Below, in pieces: positions 1-5,534 of a DNA stretch of 8,193 bases. The DNA comes from Spartobacteria bacterium (GTDB lineage Bacteria; Verrucomicrobiota; Verrucomicrobiia; Chthoniobacterales; UBA10450). The notes under the pieces were generated by a model, which saw nothing but the letters and a program-made list of their open reading frames with translations, ran no database searches and was not told the DNA's origin. The position numbers were made by a program, and so were the translations under genes. Position 1 is the first letter of the stretch, and each line of letters opens with the position of its first letter. Where the stretch lies: positions 1-8,193 of the forward strand of contig JAJPJU010000190.1 in the NCBI GenBank assembly GCA_021324035.1, in the 5' to 3' direction.

Positions 1-510
1 AAATTCGCGAACCGGACCACCCGGGGACGAGCGACGCTTGATCGCGCGAAGCTGCGGTTTCCGCTGTTCGGGGAGGTCCTTCGGAAAACCGCGATCTCCA
101 GATTTTCGCGCACCCTCGGAACGCTGGTGACGAGTGGCGTGCCGATTTTGCAGGCGCTTAATATTACGCGTGAGACCGCCGGCAATACCGTGATCGCTCG
201 CGCGATTTCGCAGGTTCACGAAAGCGTGAAAGAAGGCGAATCGATCGTGCAGCCGCTCGAGGCCAGCGGCGCATTTCCACCAATGGTGGTGAGCATGATC
301 GACGTCGGCGAGGAAACCGGAAAATTACCTGAGATGCTGTTGAAAATTGCCGGCGTTTATGACGATGAAGTCGACACCTCGGTTGCGGCGATGACGGCGG
401 CCTTGGAGCCGATCATGATCGTTTTTCTCGCGCTTGTTGTCGGCACGATTGTGGTCGCATTGTTTCTGCCGCTGATCAGCATCATTCAGGGATTGCAGCA
501 ACAGACCTAA
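1..510 (+). CDS. gspF: Type II secretion / type IV pilus inner-membrane platform protein, C-terminal part (GspF/PilC family)
   Basis: The frame is open from the first base, so the gene begins upstream of the window; 169 C-terminal residues are present. GspF/PilC proteins are polytopic inner-membrane platforms that link the cytoplasmic assembly ATPase to pseudopilus or pilus growth. Visible family marks are KLRFPLFGEVLRK (fragment residues 17-29), the helix FSRTLGTLVTSGVPILQAL, and the signature VGEETGKLPEML (about 102-113). The C-terminal membrane helix IMIVFLALVVGTIVVALFLP is at about 138-158. These match the second cytoplasmic repeat and last helix of the family. A pseudopilin gene follows after 45 bases on the same strand, supporting a type II secretion or pilus cluster. 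Sequence alone does not separate GspF from PilC; the GspG-like neighbour favours GspF. The GTG at 127 is internal and not the start. Confidence 0.9.
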   Translation, partial: KFANRTTRGRATLDRAKLRFPLFGEVLRKTAISRFSRTLGTLVTSGVPILQALNITRETAGNTVIARAISQVHESVKEGESIVQPLEASGAFPPMVVSMIDVGEETGKLPEMLLKIAGVYDDEVDTSVAAMTAALEPIMIVFLALVVGTIVVALFLPLISIIQGLQQQT

Positions 511-516
511 GCGGTA

Positions 517-656
517 AATCCGAAATTCGAATATCGAAGCTCGAAACAAATTCGAATGACCAAAACTCAAATTTCAAAAGCAGAGTCCGTTTTGAACATT
601 ACGGATTCGGATTTTGAATATTGTTTAGGATTTCGGATTTCGAATTTTGAGTTTCG
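517..656. repeat. AT-rich imperfect inverted repeat overlapping the pseudopilin start
   Basis: The left arm (about 524-560) begins AATTCGAATATCGAAGCTCG. The reverse complement of the right arm (about 606-648) begins AATTCGAAATCCGAAATCC and continues in parallel, including the shared run AAACAA followed by ATTC. The tract is made of TTCGAA, TTCGGATTT and TTTGAA words unlike the GC-rich coding sequence around it. It covers the 45-base spacer after the GspF-like gene and runs into the first 34 codons of the pseudopilin reading frame. From memory, similar TTCGAA-rich tracts are common between genes in Verrucomicrobiota and related genomes; this cannot be confirmed here. Confidence 0.6.
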
Positions 657-1230
657 AGGCGGAGCCGCGTTTACCATCATCGAGCTTCTCGTCGTCATCG
701 CTCTGATCATCGTCCTGGCCGGTCTCGTTTTGAGCACGGTCGGCTACGTCCAAAATAAAGGCGCACGCTCTCGCGCCGAAACCGAAATCGCCGCGATGTC
801 CGCCGCGTTGGGGAATTACAAGTCTGATAATGGGATTTATCCGCGGGGAAATGCTGATCTCAGCAATAACACGCCTTACGACACTGATAAGCTCGATGCC
901 CGAACTGCACTGGATCCGTCCACGTATCAGGCTGCTTCATTATTCTTATACAAACAGTTGAGCGGAGACACGAATGCAAACCTGCAACCCGCTGCAGGCG
1001 CAAAGACATACTTTCAGTTTAAACCGCAAATGCTCGCCGGCACCCGAGACACAGCTGGTAGTCTAACCGCGGTCACCTTTGTTCGCGATCCATTCGGCAG
1101 CAGCTACGGGTATTCCACTGCTTACCAAAATAACCCGAGCACCGGTTACAATCCCACGTTTGATCTTTGGAGCACAGCCAGCCCGACCAGTGGGCCTTCA
1201 AATCAGACCCAGTGGATCAAAAATTGGTAA
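556..1230 (+). CDS. GspG-like type II secretion pseudopilin (prepilin-type N-terminus)
   Basis: Predicted 224 residues. The class III signal is clear: RGGAA|FTIIELLVVIAL, with Phe39 at +1, Glu43 at the +5 position needed for pilin assembly, and one hydrophobic helix (about 41-61). Residue -1 is Ala instead of the usual Gly, a tolerated variant. The mature part (about 186 residues) contains YKSDNGIYPRG, then DPFGSSYGYSTAYQ and FDLWSTASP near the end, which resemble the DPWG...Y and DLWS landmarks of GspG major pseudopilins. It lies 45 bases after the GspF-like gene, so co-transcription is likely. The oddity is the leader: 38 residues is long, and it is encoded almost entirely by an AT-rich inverted repeat (see the repeat at 517-656), with no clear ribosome-binding site before ATG 556. 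A later in-frame TTG at 592 is possible. Function is confident at family level; the exact paralogue (GspG, GspH or pilin) is less so. Confidence 0.85.
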   Translation: MTKTQISKAESVLNITDSDFEYCLGFRISNFEFRGGAAFTIIELLVVIALIIVLAGLVLSTVGYVQNKGARSRAETEIAAMSAALGNYKSDNGIYPRGNADLSNNTPYDTDKLDARTALDPSTYQAASLFLYKQLSGDTNANLQPAAGAKTYFQFKPQMLAGTRDTAGSLTAVTFVRDPFGSSYGYSTAYQNNPSTGYNPTFDLWSTASPTSGPSNQTQWIKNW

Positions 1231-1271
1231 TCTGTAGCAGTAGTCTACTTGTGGCGCCTTAGCTGCGCGAG

Positions 1272-1284
1272 GGCGGATGCCGCC
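1272..1284. terminator. Weak hairpin in the convergent spacer (possible bidirectional terminator)
   Basis: GGCGG-ATG-CCGCC is a perfect 5-bp stem with a 3-nt loop, lying between the pseudopilin stop (1230) and the stop of the converging OmpA-domain gene (1348). There is no T-run on either side, so a terminator role is only suggested by position. Confidence 0.2.
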
Positions 1285-1316
1285 GCACTGACGCTCAGCA
1301 AGCTCGTCGCAGCAAA

Positions 1317-1344
1317 CTTGTCACTCGTCACTTGTCACTCGCCA
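1317..1344. repeat. Two tandem 14-nt units next to the OmpA-domain gene stop
   Basis: CTTGTCACTCGTCA (1317-1330) is followed directly by CTTGTCACTCGCCA (1331-1344), differing at one base. The array ends three bases before the stop codon of the converging minus-strand gene. It belongs to the simple-repeat material that fills several spacers in this window. Confidence 0.6.
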
Positions 1345-1347
1345 CTC

Positions 1348-2436
1348 TTATTTCGCGTTGGTGTTAATCGTGACTTCGACCCGACGATTTGGACTTTGCC
1401 GGTGAATCTCGGCGTCGAATTCGGCCTGGCCGGCGTTCGGTGCTATTGAACGCGGCGGCACGACAAACTTCGTAGATCCGCGCCCACGAGCATCGATCTG
1501 TGAAGGATCAATTCCTAGCGCCTGGACCAGATAAAACTTCATATTGTCGGCGCGACGTTGACTTAAATCCGCGTTGTATTCCGAGGTTCCGATCGAATCC
1601 GTGTAACCTTCAATCGTAAACGTCGCTTTCGGATTGCGTTTCAAGAGATCGACCAGCTTTTGCATGATGTCCCCTGGCTGGAGCTCGGCGCTGTCGAATG
1701 AGAACAGCTGATCTTCCGGCATCCGGATTTTTGTCCCTGAACCAAGTGGTCCCTTCTGCGAAAGCAATTGATCGAGATCGCTAAATCCCGGCGCGCCCTT
1801 CTTGTTAGGCCCGGCGCTGTCGCCCGGAAGCTTACTCGTGAATGTATTCGGGCGTTTGATGATGGTGCTGGTGGCCAATTCCGTTCCGGTCAATGCCGGC
1901 TGCGGTCGGCCGGAAACCGAGCTGTCATTCAAAGTCGACTGTTCATGAGTGGCATTGGGATTGGTCGAAAGAGTCTGCGCCGTTGTGCGCTCGATCTCGT
2001 TCATGACCGACGTGACATCCGCTTGTTCCACTTTTGGTTTGTCGGGAAGCGCGTTACTGATGTCGTCCGGCATTTGAGTGGTGGCCTGAATCTCCTGCAG
2101 TAACTTGTCGAACGACTTTTTCTCGTCGGGTTGCTGCTCTTTGGCGTCGTCAGGATTAGGCTTCGCCGCCGGATTGATCTGATCGCCACTCATCTTGTCG
2201 ATCTGACTCATGTCGACCGGCTTCACCCGAAAAGTCATTGGCTTCTGAGTGTCGGCAAAAACCTGTTCCACCGAGACAAATCGCGTCCGATAAAACCAGA
2301 TGCACAGGGTGATATGAATGCAGAGCGAGATGATCAGCCCGAACCAGATCCAGCTTCGTTCGGGCGAACCGGTCAACAACGCTTCGTGCTCGATATCATC
2401 GATATCGTCAAAATCGGAGACTCTGGCCGCCCTCAT
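1348..2436 (-). CDS. OmpA-domain protein with a TonB-like membrane anchor
   Basis: 362 residues. Residues 1-28 are a short acidic, presumably cytoplasmic, tail. Residues 29-49 (WIWFGLIISLCIHITLCIWF) form the only membrane helix and contain Ser37-x3-His41, the pattern known from TonB and TolA helices that couple to ExbBD or TolQR. Next comes PMTFRVKPVDM, recalling the stretch just after the TonB anchor, then a low-complexity Pro/Asp/Gln/Ser periplasmic spacer (about 60-235). An OmpA/Pal-type peptidoglycan-binding domain (about 240-360) follows, with GYTDSIGTSEYNADLSQRRA and NRRVEV. Asp280 and Arg295 match the diaminopimelate-contacting pair of the family. There is no signal-peptide cleavage site, so it should stay in the inner membrane and reach the cell wall. 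It is the last gene of the minus-strand string, 33 bases after panB. A MotB-like stator is a less likely reading because no second subunit is adjacent. Confidence 0.85.
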   Translation of the reverse strand: MRAARVSDFDDIDDIEHEALLTGSPERSWIWFGLIISLCIHITLCIWFYRTRFVSVEQVFADTQKPMTFRVKPVDMSQIDKMSGDQINPAAKPNPDDAKEQQPDEKKSFDKLLQEIQATTQMPDDISNALPDKPKVEQADVTSVMNEIERTTAQTLSTNPNATHEQSTLNDSSVSGRPQPALTGTELATSTIIKRPNTFTSKLPGDSAGPNKKGAPGFSDLDQLLSQKGPLGSGTKIRMPEDQLFSFDSAELQPGDIMQKLVDLLKRNPKATFTIEGYTDSIGTSEYNADLSQRRADNMKFYLVQALGIDPSQIDARGRGSTKFVVPPRSIAPNAGQAEFDAEIHRQSPNRRVEVTINTNAK

Positions 2437-2469
2437 TCTTGTTTAAACACCGTTACCGCAGATTGGTTG

Positions 2470-3258
2470 TCAATCGTCGGACGGTTTAGACAACGCCACC
2501 CGCCCGCGTGTTCGCTCAATGAATGCACTTACTGCCTTCCGAATTTCCGCCCCCACCTGCGCTTCTGGCGACACAAATTTTGGAGTAAACCAGGGAAACA
2601 GCCCGATCAAATCGTGGGTGACCAGGATCTGGCCGTCGCATTGCTCGCCTGAGCCGATGCCAATCGTCGGAATCGCAATCGCGTGGGTAATTTGTTTGGC
2701 GATTTCCGGCACCACGATCTCGAGCACAACCGAAAACGCACCCGCCTTTTCCACCGCGCGCGCGTCGGCGATCAACCCTTCCGCTTCCAATTGGGTTTTG
2801 CCTTTCACCTTGTAACCGCCCTGTTCGCGAACTTTCTGAGGCAGCATGCCGATGTGGGCCATAAACGGAATACCGGCCCGCGTGATCGCTTCGATATGAG
2901 CGACGTGACTGACACCACCCTCCAGTTTTACCGCCTGCGCCCCGGCTTCGATGAACATTTTGGCCGTCGCGACTGCCTGGTCGGGCGTGTCGAACGTGTG
3001 AATCGGCAGGTCGCCGACCAATAGCGCGTTTTTCACGCCGCGAGCGGCTGCCCGGGTGTGGTGTAACATTTCCTCGATCGTGACCTCGGTTGTGTCTTCG
3101 TAACCGAGCACGACCATGCCTAACGAATCTCCGACCAGGATGATGTCGATCCCGCTTTCGTCCAACAATCGTGCTGTTGGATAATCGTAGGCAGTCAGCG
3201 CGGTGATCTTTTCGCCGCGTTTCTTCAACTCGCGATACTTGTCGACCAGGTTCGTCAT
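2470..3258 (-). CDS. panB: 3-methyl-2-oxobutanoate hydroxymethyltransferase
   Basis: PanB transfers a one-carbon unit from 5,10-methylenetetrahydrofolate to 2-oxoisovalerate, giving ketopantoate, the first committed step to pantothenate and CoA in the cytoplasm. The length (262 residues from ATG, 263 from GTG) fits the family, about 264 in E. coli. Landmarks in order are ITALTAYDYPTARLLDESG, VGDSLGMVV, LLVGDLP, AGAQAVKLEGG, IPFMAHIGMLPQ, GGYKVKGK, FSVVLEIVVPE and IPTIGIGSGEQCDGQ. Counting from the GTG, the Mg ligands are Asp45, Asp84 and Glu114 and the catalytic acid is Glu181, all present. Two starts are adjacent, GTG (3259-3261) and ATG (3256-3258); both overlap the TGA of folK. GGAG lies 5 nt before the GTG and 8 nt before the ATG, so the ATG is preferred. 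Translational coupling to folK is likely. Confidence 0.96.
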   Translation of the reverse strand: MTNLVDKYRELKKRGEKITALTAYDYPTARLLDESGIDIILVGDSLGMVVLGYEDTTEVTIEEMLHHTRAAARGVKNALLVGDLPIHTFDTPDQAVATAKMFIEAGAQAVKLEGGVSHVAHIEAITRAGIPFMAHIGMLPQKVREQGGYKVKGKTQLEAEGLIADARAVEKAGAFSVVLEIVVPEIAKQITHAIAIPTIGIGSGEQCDGQILVTHDLIGLFPWFTPKFVSPEAQVGAEIRKAVSAFIERTRGRVALSKPSDD

Positions 3259-3785
3259 CACCAGTTCTCCGCGAAGCGAATCACTGTAGCTGAATCCTTC
3301 AATTCCGCGAGTAGCTGTCGCACGGTCTTCGTTTGGTCCGGCAAAACCAGTTCCGGCCGGATCTCGGCCAGAGGTTGCAAAACGAATCGGCGCAAATGCA
3401 TTCGAGGATGAGGCAATTGCAACTGCTCATTGGTGACGGCTAACTCATCTGCGTAAAGGAGATCGATATCGATCTTGCGCGAAACACTCCCTGCCACGCC
3501 GTAGCCAGGCGAAGCCGTGTGATCGTGATCGCGTTTGCGTCCCAGCGATTCTTCAATCCGAATCATATGTTCCAGGAGTTCCGTTGGGTCGCCGTCGTAA
3601 TCGATTTCCAACACCGCGTTGAGAAATTTCTGCGCACCCGGCTCGCAATTGATCGGCTCAGTTTCATAAACCGGCGAGACCACAAGGTTCTTGTTGCCAA
3701 CCAGACCGGCGATCGCCTGTCGCGCGCCGCGCAAGTTTGCCATGCGATCGCCAAGATTCGAACCAAGCGCGATACCGACTCTCAT
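3258..3785 (-). CDS. folK: 2-amino-4-hydroxy-6-hydroxymethyldihydropteridine pyrophosphokinase (HPPK)
   Basis: FolK transfers pyrophosphate from ATP to 6-hydroxymethyl-dihydropterin before condensation with p-aminobenzoate in folate synthesis. The 175-residue protein shows the family order: GIALGSNLGDR (4-14), VVSPVYETEP (35-44), FLNAVLEI (54-61), ESLGRKR (79-85), RKIDIDLLY (103-111) and LPHPRMHLRRFVLQPLAEI (124-142). Asp106 and Asp108 correspond to the Mg-binding Asp95 and Asp97 of the E. coli enzyme, and Arg83 and Arg103 to Arg82 and Arg92. The oddity is the catalytic loop between Arg85 and Arg103: it is about 10 residues longer than in E. coli, lacks the usual Trp-Gly-Pro, and its DNA is an imperfect palindrome (3495-3519). 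ATG 3785 has no well-spaced ribosome-binding site. The stop overlaps the panB start. All motifs are in one frame, so the gene is probably functional. Confidence 0.95.
   Translation of the reverse strand: MRVGIALGSNLGDRMANLRGARQAIAGLVGNKNLVVSPVYETEPINCEPGAQKFLNAVLEIDYDGDPTELLEHMIRIEESLGRKRDHDHTASPGYGVAGSVSRKIDIDLLYADELAVTNEQLQLPHPRMHLRRFVLQPLAEIRPELVLPDQTKTVRQLLAELKDSATVIRFAENW
3495..3519. repeat. Imperfect palindrome inside folK
   Basis: CACGCCGTAGCC (3495-3506) and GGCGAAGCCGTG (3508-3519) flank a single A and pair at 9 of 12 positions. The segment encodes part of the extra loop between the ATP/pterin-site arginines of FolK, in frame and without a stop. It may be a small repeat that inserted in frame; no second copy lies in this window. 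Confidence 0.45.
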
Positions 3786-3802
3786 AACTTCGAGTTCATT
3801 AA

Positions 3803-3822
3803 CACCGCGCTTTAGCGCGGTG
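3803..3822. repeat. Perfect palindrome 1 in the dapB-folK spacer
   Basis: CACCGCGCT (3803-3811) and AGCGCGGTG (3814-3822) are perfect inverted repeats around TT. The element sits 18 bases upstream of the folK start on the minus strand and could form a 9-bp GC-rich stem in the transcript just ahead of the folK ribosome-entry region. Confidence 0.75.
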
Positions 3823-3844
3823 CCACCACCTAGGCAAATCTAAT

Positions 3845-3862
3845 AAGCCGTTTAAACGGCTT
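3845..3862. repeat. Perfect palindrome 2 in the dapB-folK spacer
   Basis: AAGCCGTTT|AAACGGCTT is a perfect 18-bp palindrome with no loop. It lies between palindromes 1 and 3 and has different arms. As DNA it could be a dimer-protein binding site; as RNA it would need to open a central loop. Confidence 0.75.
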
Positions 3863-3881
3863 CACCTTACAGCCGTCGTTA

Positions 3882-3905
3882 AACACCTGGCCGAAGCCAG
3901 GTGTT
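3882..3905 (-). terminator. C(UUCG)G hairpin just after dapB, possible terminator or mRNA stabiliser
   Basis: On the minus strand AACACCTGGC-TTCG-GCCAGGTGTT forms a perfect 10-bp stem closed by a C(UUCG)G tetraloop, the exceptionally stable loop type. It starts 8 bases after the dapB stop codon. Only a short TTTAA follows, so it is a poor classical terminator. It may partly stop transcription, block 3' exonucleases, or be one more interspersed palindrome. Confidence 0.5.
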
Positions 3906-3913
3906 AACGAAAG

Positions 3914-4591
3914 TTAAAGTCCCAAAACGTCCTGCATTGAATACAAACCCGCCGGTTTGCCGACGACCCATTCCGCGGCTCGCAGCGCTCCTCTGGCAAA
4001 AATTTCACGGCTCCCGGCGCGGTGCGTAAGTTCGAGACGTTCATTTGGTCCGGTGAAGAAAACGGAGTGATCGCCGACAACGTCTCCTTCGCGAATGGAT
4101 TGGATCGGGACGTCCGATTTGCCCGCTTGCTGTAGAATTTCGCCGAGCGTTTTCGCCGTTCCGCTTGGCGCGTCTTTCTTCTTGGTGTGATGAGTTTCAG
4201 TGATCTCGGCAGCGAAATCTTCGCCCAAAATTTCGGCCGCACGGCGAGTCAGCGCGAACAAAGTATTTACGCCGACGCTGAAATTTGAAGCGAAGACAAC
4301 CGGCAACGATTTCGCGATCTTCTCGATTAATTGCCGTTGCTCTGCGGTGTGACCGGTCGTGCCGATAACGAGCGCTTTCTTATTCTTCGAAGCCGCGGAA
4401 CAAACTTCGTCGATTGCGTTCGCATTGCTGAAATCGATCGCAACGTCGCAGTTCTGAAGGGCTGTTTCGATGGCGTCGCCCAGATCACATTGCGCGACGA
4501 CCTCGATCTTCGAATCTTTCCTGGCCAAATCGACAATGGTCCGGCCCATTCGACCTTTGGCTCCAATTAAGCAGAGGCGAACTTTGTTCAC
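3914..4591 (-). CDS. dapB: 4-hydroxy-tetrahydrodipicolinate reductase
   Basis: DapB reduces the DapA product with NAD(P)H to tetrahydrodipicolinate in lysine/diaminopimelate synthesis. From the GTG at 4591 the protein has 225 residues. The Rossmann motif LIGAKGRMGRTI is at 8-19, CDVAIDFS at 48-55, VIGTTGHTAEQ at 75-85, ASNFSVGVN at 101-109, and the active site ETHHTKKKDAPSGTA at 132-146. His134, His135 and Lys138 match E. coli His159, His160 and Lys163. REGDVVGDHSV and GLYSMQDVLGL complete the family pattern. It is shorter than E. coli DapB (273) because the stretch between the first strand-helix unit and CDVAIDFS is compact. The reading frame continues upstream to another GTG at 4645, 7 bases from the dapA stop, but those 18 residues do not resemble the family. 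GTG 4591 lacks a good ribosome-binding site, so the start is the least certain part. Confidence 0.93.
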   Translation of the reverse strand: MNKVRLCLIGAKGRMGRTIVDLARKDSKIEVVAQCDLGDAIETALQNCDVAIDFSNANAIDEVCSAASKNKKALVIGTTGHTAEQRQLIEKIAKSLPVVFASNFSVGVNTLFALTRRAAEILGEDFAAEITETHHTKKKDAPSGTAKTLGEILQQAGKSDVPIQSIREGDVVGDHSVFFTGPNERLELTHRAGSREIFARGALRAAEWVVGKPAGLYSMQDVLGL

Positions 4592-4652
4592 CGGTAAATG
4601 CCAGTCCAACGCCAGGGAAGCGCCAGTCCGGCTCGGACCTCGCACCCCGGAC

Positions 4653-5531
4653 TCATTTTGATTTTTCGAATTCGTCGAGCGTTTTGCGAAGACGCGCCTG
4701 ATTGGCTTCGGTCATTTCGCAAAGGGGTAGCCGAACCTCGAACGAAATTGCGCCGCGCCAGGCCAGCGCCGTTTTCGCCGGAACCGGATTTGGTTCGATA
4801 AACAAATCTTTGAAGATCCCGCCCATTCTTCGATGCAAAGTTTCGGCCGACTTGAAATCGCCGGACTCGCAAGCGCGCACCAGCGCACAGAGTTCGGATG
4901 GAAACAGGTTCGATGCGACGCTTACGACTCCAGCCGCGCCCACCGACATGAAGGGCAATGTTAACCCATCGTCCCCGCTCAAAATTGTAAATTTCTCCGG
5001 TAATCGCCGCCGCAGCTCGGCGACGCGATCAACACTACCGCTTGCCTCCTTGATTGAGACAATGTTCGAACAGTTCTGCGCCAAACGCACAACGGTGTCC
5101 GCTGCGATGTCGACCCCGCATCGGCCGGGTATATTATAGAGCATCACCGGCAGCTTCGTGGCGGCGGCGATCGCCTTGAAGTGGCGAAACAGACCTTCCT
5201 GACTCGGCTTATTATAATAAGGGGCAATCAGCAACGCTCCGTCGGCCCCTGCTTTTTCGGCGAATTTCGCCGCGTCTATTGAATCGCGCGTGGAATTCGT
5301 TCCCGCTCCGGCAATCACCTGGCATCGCCCCTTCGCGATCTTGATCGTGCGTTCGATGATTTCATGCTTCTCATCGTGTGTGAGGGTGGGCGATTCGGCA
5401 GTCGTGCCAACTGCGACGATGCCCGTGATGCCGGCAGCGATCTGACCCTCAATCAGTTTTTCCAGTGCGGAAAAATCGACCGCGGCGTTGCGAAACGGCG
5501 TTACTACTGCAGTGAAAGTGCCTCGGAACAT
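4653..5531 (-). CDS. dapA: 4-hydroxy-tetrahydrodipicolinate synthase
   Basis: DapA condenses pyruvate with aspartate semialdehyde, the entry step to lysine and meso-diaminopimelate. At 292 residues it equals the E. coli enzyme in length. The (beta/alpha)8 barrel motifs are all present: GTFTAVVTPF (4-13), VAVGTTAESPTL (39-50), APYYNKPSQEGLFRHF (103-118), LYNIPGRCGVDI (131-142), VSIKEASG (158-165) and SGDDGLTL (185-192). Key residues are the Schiff-base Lys161, the triad Thr44-Tyr132-Tyr106, and Arg137 at the active-site mouth. ATG 5531 is 3 bases after the dapF stop, with GGAA about 9 nt upstream, inside the dapF coding end. The gap implies one transcript and likely coupling with dapF. dapB follows 61 bases downstream. 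Confidence 0.97.
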   Translation of the reverse strand: MFRGTFTAVVTPFRNAAVDFSALEKLIEGQIAAGITGIVAVGTTAESPTLTHDEKHEIIERTIKIAKGRCQVIAGAGTNSTRDSIDAAKFAEKAGADGALLIAPYYNKPSQEGLFRHFKAIAAATKLPVMLYNIPGRCGVDIAADTVVRLAQNCSNIVSIKEASGSVDRVAELRRRLPEKFTILSGDDGLTLPFMSVGAAGVVSVASNLFPSELCALVRACESGDFKSAETLHRRMGGIFKDLFIEPNPVPAKTALAWRGAISFEVRLPLCEMTEANQARLRKTLDEFEKSK

Positions 5532-5534
5532 TCG

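Noticed and set aside
1249..1449. Small plus-strand open frame between the pseudopilin and the OmpA-domain gene
   Set aside because: It runs across a tandem repeat and antisense to the OmpA domain, with no recognisable protein features.
2391..2409. Direct repeat GATATCATC/GATATCGTC
   Set aside because: It encodes the acidic Asp-Asp-Ile repeat at the N-terminus of the OmpA-domain protein; no need for a DNA-level explanation.
2440..2449. TGTTTAAACA palindrome in the panB-ompA spacer as a further member of the palindrome family
   Set aside because: Only 10 bp and AT-rich; too short to separate from chance.
2131..2652. Plus-strand open frame of 173 codons
   Set aside because: It is antisense to the OmpA-domain gene and panB, both of which carry clear family motifs; the translation has no domain signs.
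3803..3905. CRISPR-like array
   Set aside because: The three palindromes have different arms, so there is no conserved direct repeat and no uniform spacers.
5208..5221. Perfect 14-nt palindrome CTTATTATAATAAG inside dapA
   Set aside because: It follows directly from the codons for the conserved Tyr-Tyr-Asn-Lys active-site motif, so protein constraint explains it.
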